The notes: generated from the letters alone by a model not told the origin. Positions 1 through 12,084 are shown, counted from the first letter of the stretch. The stretch: 64,000 nt of DNA from Mytilus galloprovincialis (GCF_965363235.1 NC_134848.1:61342181-61406180); one strand, 5' to 3'. Numbers and translations: made by a program.

Positions 1-671
1 TTTGTATAATATTGTGTGTCTATTGGTCACTTTGTTGTTCTATGTTGTATTTTGTATAATATTGTGTGTCTATTGGTCACTTTGTTGTGCTATGTTGTAT
101 TTTGTATAATATTGTGTGTCTATTGGTCACTTTGTTGTTCTATGTTGTATTTTGTATAATATTGTGTGTCTATTGGTCACTTTGTTGTTCTATGTTGTAT
201 TTTGTATAATATTGTGTGTCTATTGGTCACTTTGTTGTTATATGTTGTATTGTATATAATATTGTGTGTCTATTGGTCACTTTGTTGTTCTATGTTGTAT
301 TTTGTATAATATTGTGTGTCTATTGGTCACTTTGTTGTTCTATGTTGTATTTTGTATAATATTGTGTGTCTATTGGTCACTTTGTTGTTCTATGTTGTAT
401 TTTGTATAATATTGTGTGTCTATTGGTCACTTTGTTGTTCTATGTTGTATTTTGTATAATATTGTGTGTCTATTGGTCACTTTGTTGTTCTATGTTGTAT
501 TTTGTATAATAATGTGTGTCTATTGGTCACTTTGTTGTTCTATGTTGTATTTTGTATAATATTGTGTCTATTGGTCACTTTGTTGTATTTTGTATAATAT
601 TGTGTGTCTATTGGTCACTTTGTTGTTCTATGTTGTATTTTGTATAATATTGTGTGTCTATTGGTCACTTT
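1..671 (+). repeat. 50-bp minisatellite, about 13 copies, cut by left edge
   Basis: Unit tttgtataat attgtgtgtc and so on, 50 bases, nearly identical copies. One copy near 566-582 is shortened, and one near 235-260 has three substitutions. It begins before the window. The unit resembles the 3' tail of a common retroelement seen elsewhere here (tctatgttgtgt...ctattg). Confidence 0.95.
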
Positions 672-770
672 TAGTTTTTTTTTGGCATGGCATTGTTAGT
701 TTGTTTTTGAACGAAGAGTTTGAATATCCCTTTGGTATCTTTTTCCACTTTCCTCACTGACATTGACATA
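672..770 (+). mobile_element. Degenerate retroelement 3' tail
   Basis: Contains ggcatggc...gttagtttg and then tttgaatatccctttggtat, a diverged form of the tail motif gactgtccctctggtatctt found at 20.3, 43.8, 56.1 and 62.6 kb. It directly follows the minisatellite. Confidence 0.55.
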
Positions 771-810
771 CTATTTTAAGGGATTATTATACAATGTATA
801 GAGAAAATCA

Positions 811-931
811 TATGGCTTTTTCAATATCGCATCCGTATCAACCCGAGACACCAATATAATCCCAAGAGCTCTGCTCGAGGGGTTATATTGGTTGTGGGTT
901 GATACGGTGTTTGATATTGAAAAAGCCATAT
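811..931. repeat. Foldback (palindromic) element
   Basis: Arms of about 53 bases begin atatggctttttcaatat and end in its complement, with a short central spacer containing gagctc. The arms are imperfect but long enough to form a stable hairpin. The short open frame across it is a by-product. Confidence 0.75.
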
Positions 932-979
932 CATATACACTTTATTATATACATATACCTCAAGTAGATGTTTTTTTAT

Positions 980-1160
980 GTGACATGACGTCATACAGAT
1001 AAGGAGGTTTGAAATGACGTCATACAGAATATAGGTTTGACATGACGTCATACAGATAAGGGATTTGATAAAGCCTTTGCAACAGTGACTGCAATCGATG
1101 ACGTGACGTCATACAGATTAAAGGTGTGATAAAGCTTTTGCGACCGTGCTGATATCGATA
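980..1160 (+). repeat. Short repeats each carrying TGACGTCA
   Basis: Four perfect copies of the palindrome TGACGTCA (986-993, 1015-1022, 1043-1050, 1104-1111), each followed by TACAGA. The octamer is the consensus binding site of CREB/ATF proteins. It may simply be part of a mobile element beginning at 811. Confidence 0.7.
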
Positions 1161-4017
1161 TATTATAAACATTTTTAATTGGACAATCAAAACAAAAATG
1201 AAATTAAAACAAATCCGTCAAAGAATCAGAAAAGACAGCTGATGAGTACTTTGTTTAGAAATATAAAAAATATATATCTTGTAAATTATCTTGTGGATAC
1301 AGCTGGGCAAAGGTTAAAATGTATTAACATATTATCACTGATGATCATACAATCCTTCATATCATTTGTAGGCGGATACATCACTTTACAGCATTGTATA
1401 AAATAAAAAACCAATAATTAATCTAGGCATTGATCCTTTTGTCGAAGAATTGACAGGTACGTTTAACAAATTGTTGTTTGATATTTAAGAAAGTATGATC
1501 ATTCAATTTCAAAGGTTTCAGTACTTTTTTTTATAGTTGATTAATGCATTTGCATATTGACAGTTATGCAAGTAAACATGCAAATTGTGTGTATACGGTG
1601 CAGAAAATCAAATGCATATCATCAAAGACTTAAAAAAAAAAACAATACTTTTTGTTAATTTAATCAATTGCAGTAAATGCATATTAAAAAGATAATGAAA
1701 AAGTATATATCTATGTTTTTTTGTGGCGGGGTTATGTAGAAGAAATAGCTTTATTATATAAATCGATTTTAAAAGGAAATTGTTTAATTAAAAAGAAAAC
1801 TAACATTATGGTGGTTAGGAATATTTGAATTTGTGCAAGAGCATGCAGACAAAAAGATGCACACGGTGCAGTACAATCATCAAATCAAAGCAAGTACTAA
1901 ACTGTAAACCAAAAAAGAAATATTTCTTTTCAAAGATTTAACCTTTTAAAGTAGATTTTGATGCGATTTGTATTCGCTATTTTCTAATTTTGTTTATATA
2001 AGAGGAAATCCAAGCTTGATGTATGAGCGTTTTTTTTCGATTATTGAAAGTCGAGAAAACAGTTTGATAAAATAAATATTTTCATGACAACTTATAGAAA
2101 TTTGCTATTTAGAACTGCAGCTTGGCCTTTCACCCTTTATGTATATGTCATAGCGTGATTTGTATAACAATGTCTGAGCAAATTTATAATGAGCCAGAGT
2201 TTTGTCAAAGAACGTCTTATCCTTTTCCCAAAAAGTTCTGCGGAAAGTACTAGTGACAACTTCACCAATAATACACGATTGGCTTATATATTCTAGGTGT
2301 TGACACTATGTATCAAATTATCTAATTTATCTTTTCCCTTTTACTTACTTGTGTTTGTACTTTTATTTTGCTTTTGGCCTTATGACTTTTGACGAGATTC
2401 GGTATTTATGCATCCAAATGTTTCTGACTTTGGGAGATACTGATGCAGGTGGGTTAGTTCAGAGGTGCGATTTGGACGCATGAAATTTTCATTGTGTTGT
2501 TTTCATTTTTTTTTAATTGGGTATAATTGAAATTGTGAATGATTTACCAATCACTTATCGCATACTTTATTTCCAATACAATTCATTTAACTTGAGGCAA
2601 AAAACATGTACTTTGAATTATATATTTATACAATAAATTGAGACAATAAATGTGTAAATTATTAGCTGTTTAATATTAATTTGGTTACTACAATGTGCAG
2701 GTGTGAAAATGAAGAGAAAATGAATCAACGAACCGAAATGGACATAGTATTTCATGACTCGAAAACCTAAAACTGCTTTAGAATTTTATAACTTCGACTT
2801 GTAAACCCAAGTGGGCTTTCTCACGAAGTAAAAATGTGATTGAATTTCTTGAAAATACAAATGAAACCTTGCCAAAGTCAGCAACTGAAAGCATTAAGAA
2901 ATGCCACAAGTTTGATTATCCAAATATCTTCGTCATTTTTAAAATTGTCTGCACGATACTATACCAGTATGTGATTGTGAGCGTTCAAATAGTGAGCTCC
3001 TGAATATATTTTACGTATAACAATAGGCTAAAAATGACTAAATGAATAGGCATTGTTGCACGTGAATTATGATCAACCCTTAGACTTTGGTTGTTGTGAT
3101 TGCTTACACTTTTGCATGCAGACATCTGAGACTAGTATGAAACATGCGAAATGCTGAGTAGTCTCCACAGAAACCAACGAGCAAATTATGATGATGACTT
3201 GACTGGTCCCTTTGGGGTACCAACCTACGACTTCCCACAGCAATGACAAGCACTTTAACAAAACACCCAGGAGGCGGTAAACGAAAAATGAAAATTAAAT
3301 TGTTTTTAAAAACCATGTGTTACCATTTGTTTTGTTACTACATTAATGTCCTTTTCATATATCAACAAAAATAAGCAAACATTTTGAAATCTCGCTGAAA
3401 CATTTCTGTCCTTGTATTTTTATTTTACTTAATTTTTACTTTATTTGGAAAAGTGAATATGTCATTACGTTTAACTATTGTTAATATAACAGAACCATAA
3501 ACAATGTTTATACAATTGGTATGATAAGCTAGCTATAAAACTAGTACAAAAGACTGCCATTTGCAATTGACAAGTTTTTTATTGTTAGGGAAATGTTATG
3601 TATGTGATAAAAATATACATCAAATTAGCTGTTTTAATGATATTGCAGCTAATTTACTTTTGACACATAGAAGTGTTTTGGGGAAAATGAGTGGTATTTA
3701 TCTCGTTCATTAATAAAAACAAGAATAGAATAGCGGAAAATGACAACACATTTAAAACAAATTGCAAATGAACAGACATAGTGTATTGACTGTTATATAA
3801 AATGCAATTTGTGATATGCGTGAAAATCACATCAATAAATGTATATAGGTGTCTATAATTGTATATGATGATATGTTTGGGCTATTTATCTTGCAAATCA
3901 GAGGTTAATGCTTTGATATGAATTAAAAATTCTTTAAACTGGAAATGTACTCTTTCTTAAGGTAAAATGTAAGCCTTCAACTAAAACGGACGACGAACCG
4001 TTTATCGCCAATATCAT
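1161..4017. other. No gene recognised
   Basis: AT-rich sequence with only short chance open frames on either strand. No repeat family that I could match elsewhere in the window. Confidence 0.5.
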
Positions 4018-4078
4018 TTTGGACAGTGGTGTAACAGTACAAAACATAAGAACAAACTATAAAAAAAATTGACAAAGT
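4018..4078 (+). mobile_element. Fragment of interspersed repeat D
   Basis: ggacagtggtgtaacagtac and the following bases match the end of the full copy at 54180-54600. Confidence 0.6.
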
Positions 4079-4272
4079 ATGTTTCCCTTAAGATACATTT
4101 TGGTGTTTTAGTTGTCTTTGGGTTGTTATCTAACAACTTGTACCTCAACTGTTATTCAATCACATTGTTGTTATTGCTTATTATATATTGTTACTTGAAT
4201 CATTTTGTACGTTTATCAATTGATTTTTCAGACGAACAATTCGCAGAGCACGGCACTGGAAAAAAGAAAAAA

Positions 4273-7200
4273 ATGAACGTGAGTCAAACTGTTAAGTATA
4301 ATTATTTTGTGAAGACAAAATGGCCATAGGTGAAGGTTGGTACCTATTTAAACGTTTAAACCCGCTGCTTTTGTTTGCACTAGTCCTAAGTCAGGAACCT
4401 GATGTTCAGTGGCTGTCGTTTGTTGATGTGGTTCATAAGTGTTTTTTGTTTTTCGTTTTTATATAGATTATACCGTTGGTTTTTCCGTTTCATTGGTTTT
4501 ACACTTACTAGTCATTTTTGGAGCCCTTTATAACTTGCTATTCGTTGAGAGCCAAGGTTCCGTGTTGAAGACCGTACTGTGACCTATAATGGTTTACTTT
4601 TGTGACTTTGATGGATAGTTGTCTCATTGGCACTCATACCATACCACATTTTCTTATATGTATTAGATACTTACATAAGTACGTCTGAGTCAGTGACAAC
4701 TCTACAACAGATTTATCCATCGGATCAACCGCAATGATGTAGATACTTACATATATATTTACTAAAATCGATCGGAATGAATCGGCGACTTAAATTAAGG
4801 CTGCTGTAAACTATCGATGTTCAAATCTCGATAATTAATTGAGAAGAAACTAATCAAGATATCTAACAAACAACTGACAATTGAGCTCCATAACAAAGAG
4901 CGACAAAAAGTATAACAAAACTGAAAATTCAAAAAGAGGAAGTCCATGCATCACCACTGACCAAATCAAACGTTAACAATCAACAGAACGAGACAGAGTA
5001 AGCGTATCTTGATATGCACACGTTACCCACCATGCGACACTCGGTCTAAATGTCTCCATAGGGAATAAAACACAATTGTGTAGATTATACAGCAGACATT
5101 TCTATTGTTTACCCTATTATCTAGTTAATGCGTGTACATTTGACGTTTCACGAAATAAATCAGTAAATACATTGTAGTTATAATCTATTCTTTAGTAATG
5201 TGATTGTTTTTTTTTGTTCTGTTTGAAAGTTTAACTTTTACATATATAGGAACATTTTTGAAGTAGAATTCCACTTCAAGAAATTGTAGCGCAGACTATA
5301 CTTAATGTTAAACCTAGTATTGATTTTAAATATCAATAACATTATGAAAAATTTAATAACGGTTTGAAAAATCAGTTTACATTTTGATGCCAAAAATATT
5401 AAAGCTCAAACAAATGGTAAGGGAGTCCTTCCAATCTTCCATTTTGTCTCAAAATACGTATTTTGCTGTACAGACCTCTCATGATGGTTGGCAGATATTT
5501 AGAAGAAATATATATTCTTATCATTAATAAGAATAAGACAGAATTCGTAAGAACTCCTTTTTTATGAACATATAACTAGCAAGAAAACAACACAACTTCG
5601 AATGTCGTGATGAATAAATTGATTGGAAAAAAATATACTGTTAACACTTACAAAATTAGGATGATGTTCTTAACAAAACAGGCACACAAATTCCTTTCTA
5701 TTATCTAAAGATCAAGATTGGTGCCCGTCGCCAATGACATTTCATAACTCGTAAATAATTAATTTCATCTCAAAAATAACTTTAAAATTGATGTTAAAGT
5801 AATCAAAATAACATAAGTATTTCAAACAATTGTCTGACCTACTATTACTATAAGAAGTGCCGAAGAACATTACTATTAATTTCATTTAGTAAAATAAAAT
5901 AAAATAGGTAGTGTATGTGGATACTCCGTTATTTTCTGTTTAAATTTTAAACTGAATTACCAAAACCGGACATATGCCTTTTTTCCAAATCAACCAATCA
6001 CTAAATTTTGAAATGTCTGGATTGTCTTCCAAATTTACTTATAAACTCTTCACTTTAACCTCATTTTCATGGTTCTTTGGTCATTAAGTTTGTCTGGTTT
6101 GATCTGTTCAGGAACTATATGCAATAGGGCCACTATATGTGGTGTATGGAATGATTGTAAGGTGTTCATGTCTGACTGGCATGCTTTATCTGACCTTAAC
6201 CTCATAATCTTCCTTTTATGTGATAATTGTACATGCAGTTAAACCTTCATATTTATTTCAACATAAATTCAACTGATAAGTAAACCAGGCAAGATATTTT
6301 CAGCGATTGCACTCTTGCTATATTTTGCCGTGGTATTTTGTTTTTATTAGCCTCGATTCGGATATCTCCTTTGCTTTTTTCTCGTGCTTCTTTCATTTGG
6401 ATGCACTATATTCCGATCTTATAAATAAATAAACCTAGTTTGCTTAGTTCATGTATAATGAAAACTAAACTGTGGATACTTTTTACCTGAGAAACTATAC
6501 AAAAGATTTATGATTTTATATTATAGTGAATTAGAATAGTAGTTATGAATTTGATTAAAGAAGCCAAACTTATCTTTCAGTTTTCATCATCAGCACAAAA
6601 TACCAGTGAAGACATAGGATCAATAAATGTGAGTATATTTTACACAGAAGTGAACTGTCTGAAAACTGTAAACTAAATGTTATGTTCTATTAAAGATGTA
6701 CTTAGGTGAAATTAAATAAATTAATACTTTAAGCCTGTAGAGCATTGATTAAGGATCACAATAGGCTAAAAATATTGATATGTCATGAAGCTCCTTTTTG
6801 ATATATTTGAGATTTAAAATATAGCGGGAAAAGGCTGACACGGTCTTTTACCTTATCTTTGCATTGGTATTATTGGGTCTCAAATCAAAAGAAAGAAAAT
6901 TAAAAATCTTCTAAAATTTTGGTAAATGACCTTTTATGAGCTATTAAGTCTTATATGAAAAAAATAAATGGGTGTTATGGGGCAAAATATTTTACATTGT
7001 ATTGTATGGAAAAACACCAAGGAGTCCGAACAAATTGACACGAATTCCAAAACCTCACCTAAGTACATCCTTAAGTAGGAAACAGTTGCATCAGGAATAT
7101 GACAGTTGTTATCCATTCGTTTGATGTGTTTGAACTTTCGATTTTGCTTTTGAATAAGGACTTTCCGTTTTGAATTTTCCTCAGAGTGCGGTATTTTTGT

Positions 7201-7338
7201 TAGTTTACTTTTTTTGTATATGTAAGATTTGTAATGATTACTTATATCAGAGATATACAATTTATCAATTGTTTTTATTTCTTCTGTAACTTATGATAAC
7301 AATAAGGTAGCAAATGCCTCTGGCGTAGTTGAAATAAG
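4273..7338 (+). CDS. Candidate upstream exons coding the N-terminus of the GPCR
   Basis: Three short acceptor-to-donor segments, 4232-4278 (ATG at 4273), 6581-6628 and 7307-7338, each end in a GTGAGT donor. From the ATG they read openly for 28 codons, starting MNFSSSAQNTSEDIG and ending VANASGVVEI. This contains three N-glycosylation sequons (NFS, NTS, NAS), as expected of a receptor N-terminus. The last ends in phase 2. Joined to an AG at 10539-10540 it restores Arg-Ile-Asp-Leu, in frame with the GPCR, giving 525 residues. The weak points: an earlier AG at 10522-10523 would instead give a stop, and the third exon's acceptor (AATAAG) is poor. No transcript evidence. Confidence 0.42.
4325..4660 (-). 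mobile_element. Interspersed repeat A, near full length
   Basis: Reads on the minus strand as a copy of the family marked by gtggtatgagtgccaatgag. It contains tttaaacg, ggacaggtgc-like and cttggctc-like blocks shared with copies at 24965-25300, 44148-44465, 51580-51860 and 60500-60700. Non-coding, about 330 bp, abundant in mussel genomes as far as I recall. Confidence 0.75.
4661..7084. other. Presumed intronic sequence upstream of the GPCR
   Basis: Apart from the candidate exon at 6581-6628 I see only AT-rich sequence and short chance frames. A small (aaaat)n tract lies at about 5889-5905. Confidence 0.45.
7085..7260 (-). mobile_element. Interspersed repeat B
   Basis: Minus-strand copy of a family marked by gtaccaagtcaggaatatga and gactttccgttttgaatttt. 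Other copies are at 8740, 16083, 17990, 21528, 30150, 36240, 39040 and 45700. Open frames over it are incidental. Confidence 0.7.
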
Positions 7339-7610
7339 GTGAGTATCGCTATTTATATACCCATATGGAGTCATTTTCTTCCAGAACGATCGGTCTTTCT
7401 TTTGTAGAAACAACCCAAACGATACCAAGTTTCAATGATCTGTGATTTAAGGCATAAAATGGTGACCTTTTAAAGAAAATTTGTCACTGCCAGATAAAAG
7501 AGAGAAACACAGTTATTCTAAATAGTTCGTTAAGATAATAGAAAAATATAATTAGCTTTTCCGCGGTAAACATGTCAAGTTTCCATAGCATAACCCCAAT
7601 AGCATCTGAT

Positions 7611-7890
7611 TTAAGGTGGTACCAAACACCTCGACTAAAAGCTATTTGGCTCGTTCAATTTTCATAAAATTTTGACAAAATGTTTACTTTGACCCTTTGA
7701 CAAAAATATAAAAATTTCAAAAAACTTGAAGTACACACTTTCTCGGAAAATTTCATTGGATATATAGCAGTTAGACAAACACTAGTTTTTATCATTGAGA
7801 AGCTTAATATTTCCTCAACAATACAACGTGATTAAAACTGTTAGCTGATTTTACAGAGTTATCTCCATGTAGTGTCAGGTACCACCTTAA
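7611..7890. mobile_element. 280-bp MITE flanked by TTAA (family E, copy 1)
   Basis: Begins TTAAGGTGGTACC and ends GGTACCACCTTAA, a perfect terminal inverted repeat with TTAA at both outer ends. A second copy of exactly the same length lies at 58245-58524. TTAA target duplications are typical of piggyBac-type transposons, so a non-autonomous relative is likely. Confidence 0.85.
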
Positions 7891-8217
7891 AAAGTTAATA
7901 TAATAAATGACTTGTATTTTTCTTATATCGTTCAGTTGAGTTGTTTCTTGCTTCATGCATTAACATTTTTTTTATTGTAACTGGACAGTGATTTCGATAG
8001 TTTATATCTAGATTATTTAGTGAGTTTTATTTCTCATTATAAATGAGTTATAGGGCGTATTTAAAACTAAACGCATAAGCAACGAATATGCCATTATAAC
8101 GATTAGTAGAATAGAATACAAATCCTGCAATTTTTGCAGACAAAAAAAGCTTTTTGACGTTAAATAAGTCAGATAATGCATACTTTAAGGTTTTTCTTGA
8201 AGGATAACACACCTTGG

Positions 8218-8283
8218 GGTGTCCGGATTGACCAAAGAAAGACCTCCCTACGGTCGATCTTTCGTTTGGTAAATCCAGACACA
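8218..8283. repeat. Short foldback
   Basis: gtgtccggattgaccaaaga pairs with its near-complement ending at 8283 around a central tccctac. The 78-codon minus frame over it is not a gene. Confidence 0.6.
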
Positions 8284-8387
8284 CCTCAATGTATATACAA
8301 CAACAAAAATCCTTAAAATATGCGTTATGTTATTTTTTATTTCTCTTTCTAAATTTAAGTATATTTTTACATTCCGAAGTACTATCT

Positions 8388-8462
8388 AAAATTGAGAATG
8401 GAAATGGGGAATGTGTCAAAGAGACATCAACCTGACACCAACCTGACCAAAGAGCAGAAAAC
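8388..8462 (+). mobile_element. Fragment of interspersed repeat C
   Basis: Contains ggaaatggggaatgtgtcaa and agagacatcaacc, the end of the family seen at 19270, 37620, 59600, 60120 and 63130. Confidence 0.7.
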
Positions 8463-8739
8463 TCTTTGAATGTTTACACGCTTTATTTACCCCAGAGTCA
8501 CCTGATATGTATATTTAAAATTATGTTATATAGAAACATTTTGTATTTTTGCCTTTCATTTGTGTTATGTATTTTGTCTATGGAGTGTCTTTATGCCATT
8601 TTGTTGTTCTTTGTTGAAAAAATTATTTGTTTGTTTAGTGATTGTGATTAAAACACAATGTTGAATGCTGTACTTCAATTTTTGACATTTTTACCTATTA
8701 TGTATGTTTGTTTTGCTCACACATTGTTTTCAATATAAT

Positions 8740-8960
8740 GGAATTCTATGCGACTGTCATACAAGTGAGAGGTTTAGCTAGCTATAAAACCATGTTTAAT
8801 ACATCATTTTGTACATGAAGAAATGCCTGTACCAAGTCAAGAATATGACAGTTGTTTTCCATTCGTTTGAAGTGTTTGATTTATTGATTTTGCCATTTGA
8901 TTTGGAACTTTCTGTTTTAAATTTTCTTTTGTAGTTCAGTTCTTTTGTTATTTTACTCTT
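8740..8960 (+). mobile_element. Interspersed repeat B
   Basis: Starts near cgactgtcatacaagtgaga, with tagctataaaaccatg, then gtaccaagtcaagaatatga. A good plus-strand copy of about 220 bp. Confidence 0.7.
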
Positions 8961-10520
8961 TTAAAGTAATACATGTACATACCTATCTTCTCAGTTTAAA
9001 AACCGGTAGCTTAACCGTAATGGAATTGATGTATAAAAAAAATTCGTAAAACCGCAAGATTTAAAATTCAAATCCAGTTACAAGAAGATATTGTTTATGG
9101 TTTTTCTGTATATAGGAAGACGTTTAACAAGTTGACTTTTCAGGTAAACTAGCTTTAATCTAATCTGCTTCTTAAATTTTCAGCCAATTTCTATTAAAAT
9201 AAACCTTATTTCTTACTTTTGAACTTTCCTTGGTGTTCAGTATTGTTGTTATTTAACTTTTCACCACTTAACTTCATATGGAGTAGAAATGAAAAAAAAA
9301 AAACAGATTAAAAACCATAAATTGTCCAGAGGACAATTGAAGGTCTTTCCACTTGACATGTTGATAGTAAGGGATAAATGAATTTTTTTTTACAGATATG
9401 CAATCACTTGAATTTAAAAAAAACCCTTCGTAAACAAAAAGAGAGTACCACACAGAGAGCGCGTAAGGAACCCTTGCAACAACTCTCTGATTGGTCCATA
9501 GGTGTCCTGTTGCAAGGAAAATTTTCTGTCCACATCCAATATACCTTCATTTTCCAGTGGCAGTTCAAATTTTCCCGATCTTCATACCGAACAACCTATA
9601 TTACTGAACCTATCTATTGTATTTATTGTTCATTTTTTCTAGTCGTGAATGAAATATTCGCCACTGGACGTTAAGCAACCACCAAATTATCAATCAATTA
9701 TGTTTACGATTTAAAACAATTTTGATGTTTCCGAGAATTTATGGTTTTCATATATTTTCCTTTGAAAAGGGAGTTAATCGACTACGTCCTGTGTACAACA
9801 TGCCACTTCCGATGACATATGATAGCATGCATGACAATGATTCGAAATATCTATGGTTTCTATATTCTTTTGTTTGCAATAAGGGAGATAACTTGCAACT
9901 TCCGGTTTATCAAATGTTAATTCCTGTTTCAATGAAAAGATAATTCACACTGATTTTGAAAATCTATGGTGTTTAGGAATACTTTCACATGAATTAACTG
10001 AATAATACCACGTTTAGATTACCCAAGGTACTACTTATGTCTATATGTAGACAAAATTGAATATTACTGAATTGTTACAAGCCTTTTTCTTGGGCCTACG
10101 TTATATATCTTATAAGAAAAAACTGAAAGATTGTATCTGCAATTAAACAAATTAATATTTATAGAATAACTAATTTAAAAATTAAAACAATATCGAAAAA
10201 TATATGCAAGAAATGACCGAACAACTCATTAATTCACGAATTCTTGACTTCTTTTATTACATTGACCATTTACTCATTGATTAAAATGAAGTAGACAATT
10301 TAAGTATTTCTTTTCTAAGCATTTTCAATTTAATTTGATACAACGTCATTGTCAATGTCTTGACAACACATATTGTTGTATGACGTTAAATGAGTGAAAT
10401 TATCAGATTTATTTCAAAAGTGAAATTATCTCTTTTTACTTCACAGTGAAATCCCGTTATTTCAATGCAACCAAATTAATAAATTAATTTATTATTTCTG
10501 AAATAAAATTATATTTATTA
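8961..10520. other. No gene recognised; possible GPCR 5' intron
   Basis: Two open frames (9378-9674 and 9722-9943) show no recognisable domain; 9722-9943 has a diverged internal duplication (atggttttcatat / atggtttctatat). If the upstream exons are real this is the last intron of the GPCR gene. Confidence 0.4.
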
Positions 10521-10529
10521 CAGATCACA

Positions 10530-12032
10530 ATGAAACAGAGAATTGATCTCAACCACTGGGCTCGTACGATATTGCTTCCAGTCATATGTATAGGAATAGT
10601 GATTTTCAACATATTTTACATTATTGTATGTATTAAAGCTTTGAGTAAATCTTTCCACAACCTAGTTGTAATTGGACTGTGTTTCAGCGATCTTGTTACT
10701 AGTTTCGAGATTACCATTACTTGTTTTTTAACTGTATATTTTCCAACGAACGTTCCTTCATGCGTTTTGCAAACTTTTGGTTTCAGCTTCGGAATGCTAC
10801 TTAGTTATTGTCTTATCTTCCTCTTATCCTTACAGAGATATTTAACTGTTCATTCGTATAACTATGGCATTCGTAAAATGTTTGACGAAATCAAATTTAA
10901 ATGTATTGGTGGAACAACCATTGTTGTCTTTCTGTATACCTTATGCACCGTTTCACTGATACCACGAAACGGAGCTATATCATATTGTCGACACTACCAG
11001 TTGTATGGTAATTACGTCGGAGCCTTTGTTGTTACAATTTTTGGTCCAGCAGTTATACTTATATGCGTTATAGTGTGTATCTCCGTCCTTACAAGCTTGC
11101 AAATATGGAGAATATATTTCAGTAAAAGAAAAATAAATCCTGTGTTGATGACAAATTACAACAGAAAGGAAGATGAACCATCGGAAAAGTCCTTTGTACT
11201 TGATCAGAATGAAAAAGAGTCAAACAGACAAGCAATGACAAGTAAAAGAGACAGCGTTTTACATGAAGAAAAACAAAGCAATTCCAGAGAAAACGGGGCG
11301 GATGAACCCATTCAATCAACTTTTAAAAAGAAAAGACAGATCCAAAATGTTGACGACCCCAAAGACAGTCAAAAAGAAATCATACGTATAGAAACCTATC
11401 AAACTAACATGTTAATGAAAAGATTAAATGGTGACCACAACATGTTCAACAATGCAGAAATAGTAGAACTCAAAACTATGGATCTAAATTTACATTCCCC
11501 GTTAACTCAACATAAATCCGAACAAATTAAAGATAATCGGCAACATCGAAATCAAGAAGCAACACAAAACATACTAGAAGCAGAAAATGGACAGCAATCA
11601 AATTGTTTTATTGCTGCTGATACAAGTTTTACGGCTATTTTAACAGTAAATAATGCTAATGAGAAACAAAATACAAACTATTCGGCCAGTCAGGACAGGA
11701 GCAAGTTGTCTATGACAAGAGAGAATAAAAACTCGACAAAGCGAATTCCAGCAGAGAAAAATCAGTCAGATTTGATTTCAAAATCTAGAAAAGTCTGGGA
11801 AATAAGAGCATTCATCACTAGTATTTTAATTGCTGCCCAAACATTGCTTTTGACAGGTCCATTTGTTCTTTCATTTTGGATAGAGCTGATATATCCACAA
11901 GAGATATCATCACAGATGTATATGTTTGCTCTCCCATTCCTTGTAAATTTATTGACTAATCCGATATTATATGCTTGGAGAATGCCGGAAATAAGACGAG
12001 AATTCAAGAATCTTTGCAAAAGGGACAATTGA
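10530..12032 (+). CDS. Orphan class A (rhodopsin-like) GPCR, main coding exon
   Basis: An open frame of 500 codons. Hydrophobic segments fit seven TMs: about 13-36, 44-70, 80-102, 125-145, 162-187, 424-451 and 463-483. TM2 has SDL; Cys78 and Cys153 can form the conserved ECL2-TM3 disulfide. The TM3 end is QRY instead of DRY; TM7 has NPILY (the NPxxY motif) followed by an amphipathic helix-8-like stretch. TM6 lacks CWxP. The third intracellular loop spans roughly 193-422 (about 230 residues), polar and rich in Lys, Glu, Asn and Gln. Such loops are seen in aminergic and orphan receptors and bind G proteins and regulators. Ligand unknown. With ATG at 10530 only about 12 residues precede TM1; upstream exons may supply a longer N-terminus. 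An AG at 10522-10523 shows that a spliced 5' exon is plausible. Plasma membrane location is inferred. Confidence 0.88.
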   Translation: MKQRIDLNHWARTILLPVICIGIVIFNIFYIIVCIKALSKSFHNLVVIGLCFSDLVTSFEITITCFLTVYFPTNVPSCVLQTFGFSFGMLLSYCLIFLLSLQRYLTVHSYNYGIRKMFDEIKFKCIGGTTIVVFLYTLCTVSLIPRNGAISYCRHYQLYGNYVGAFVVTIFGPAVILICVIVCISVLTSLQIWRIYFSKRKINPVLMTNYNRKEDEPSEKSFVLDQNEKESNRQAMTSKRDSVLHEEKQSNSRENGADEPIQSTFKKKRQIQNVDDPKDSQKEIIRIETYQTNMLMKRLNGDHNMFNNAEIVELKTMDLNLHSPLTQHKSEQIKDNRQHRNQEATQNILEAENGQQSNCFIAADTSFTAILTVNNANEKQNTNYSASQDRSKLSMTRENKNSTKRIPAEKNQSDLISKSRKVWEIRAFITSILIAAQTLLLTGPFVLSFWIELIYPQEISSQMYMFALPFLVNLLTNPILYAWRMPEIRREFKNLCKRDN

Positions 12033-12084
12033 ACAATTAAAAACTAAACAAATTGAACGACGTACTGTGCCCTTCATGTATTAG

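Noticed and set aside
821-1051. 76-codon minus frame near the left edge
   Set aside because: Lies over the foldback and CRE-like repeats; no protein features.
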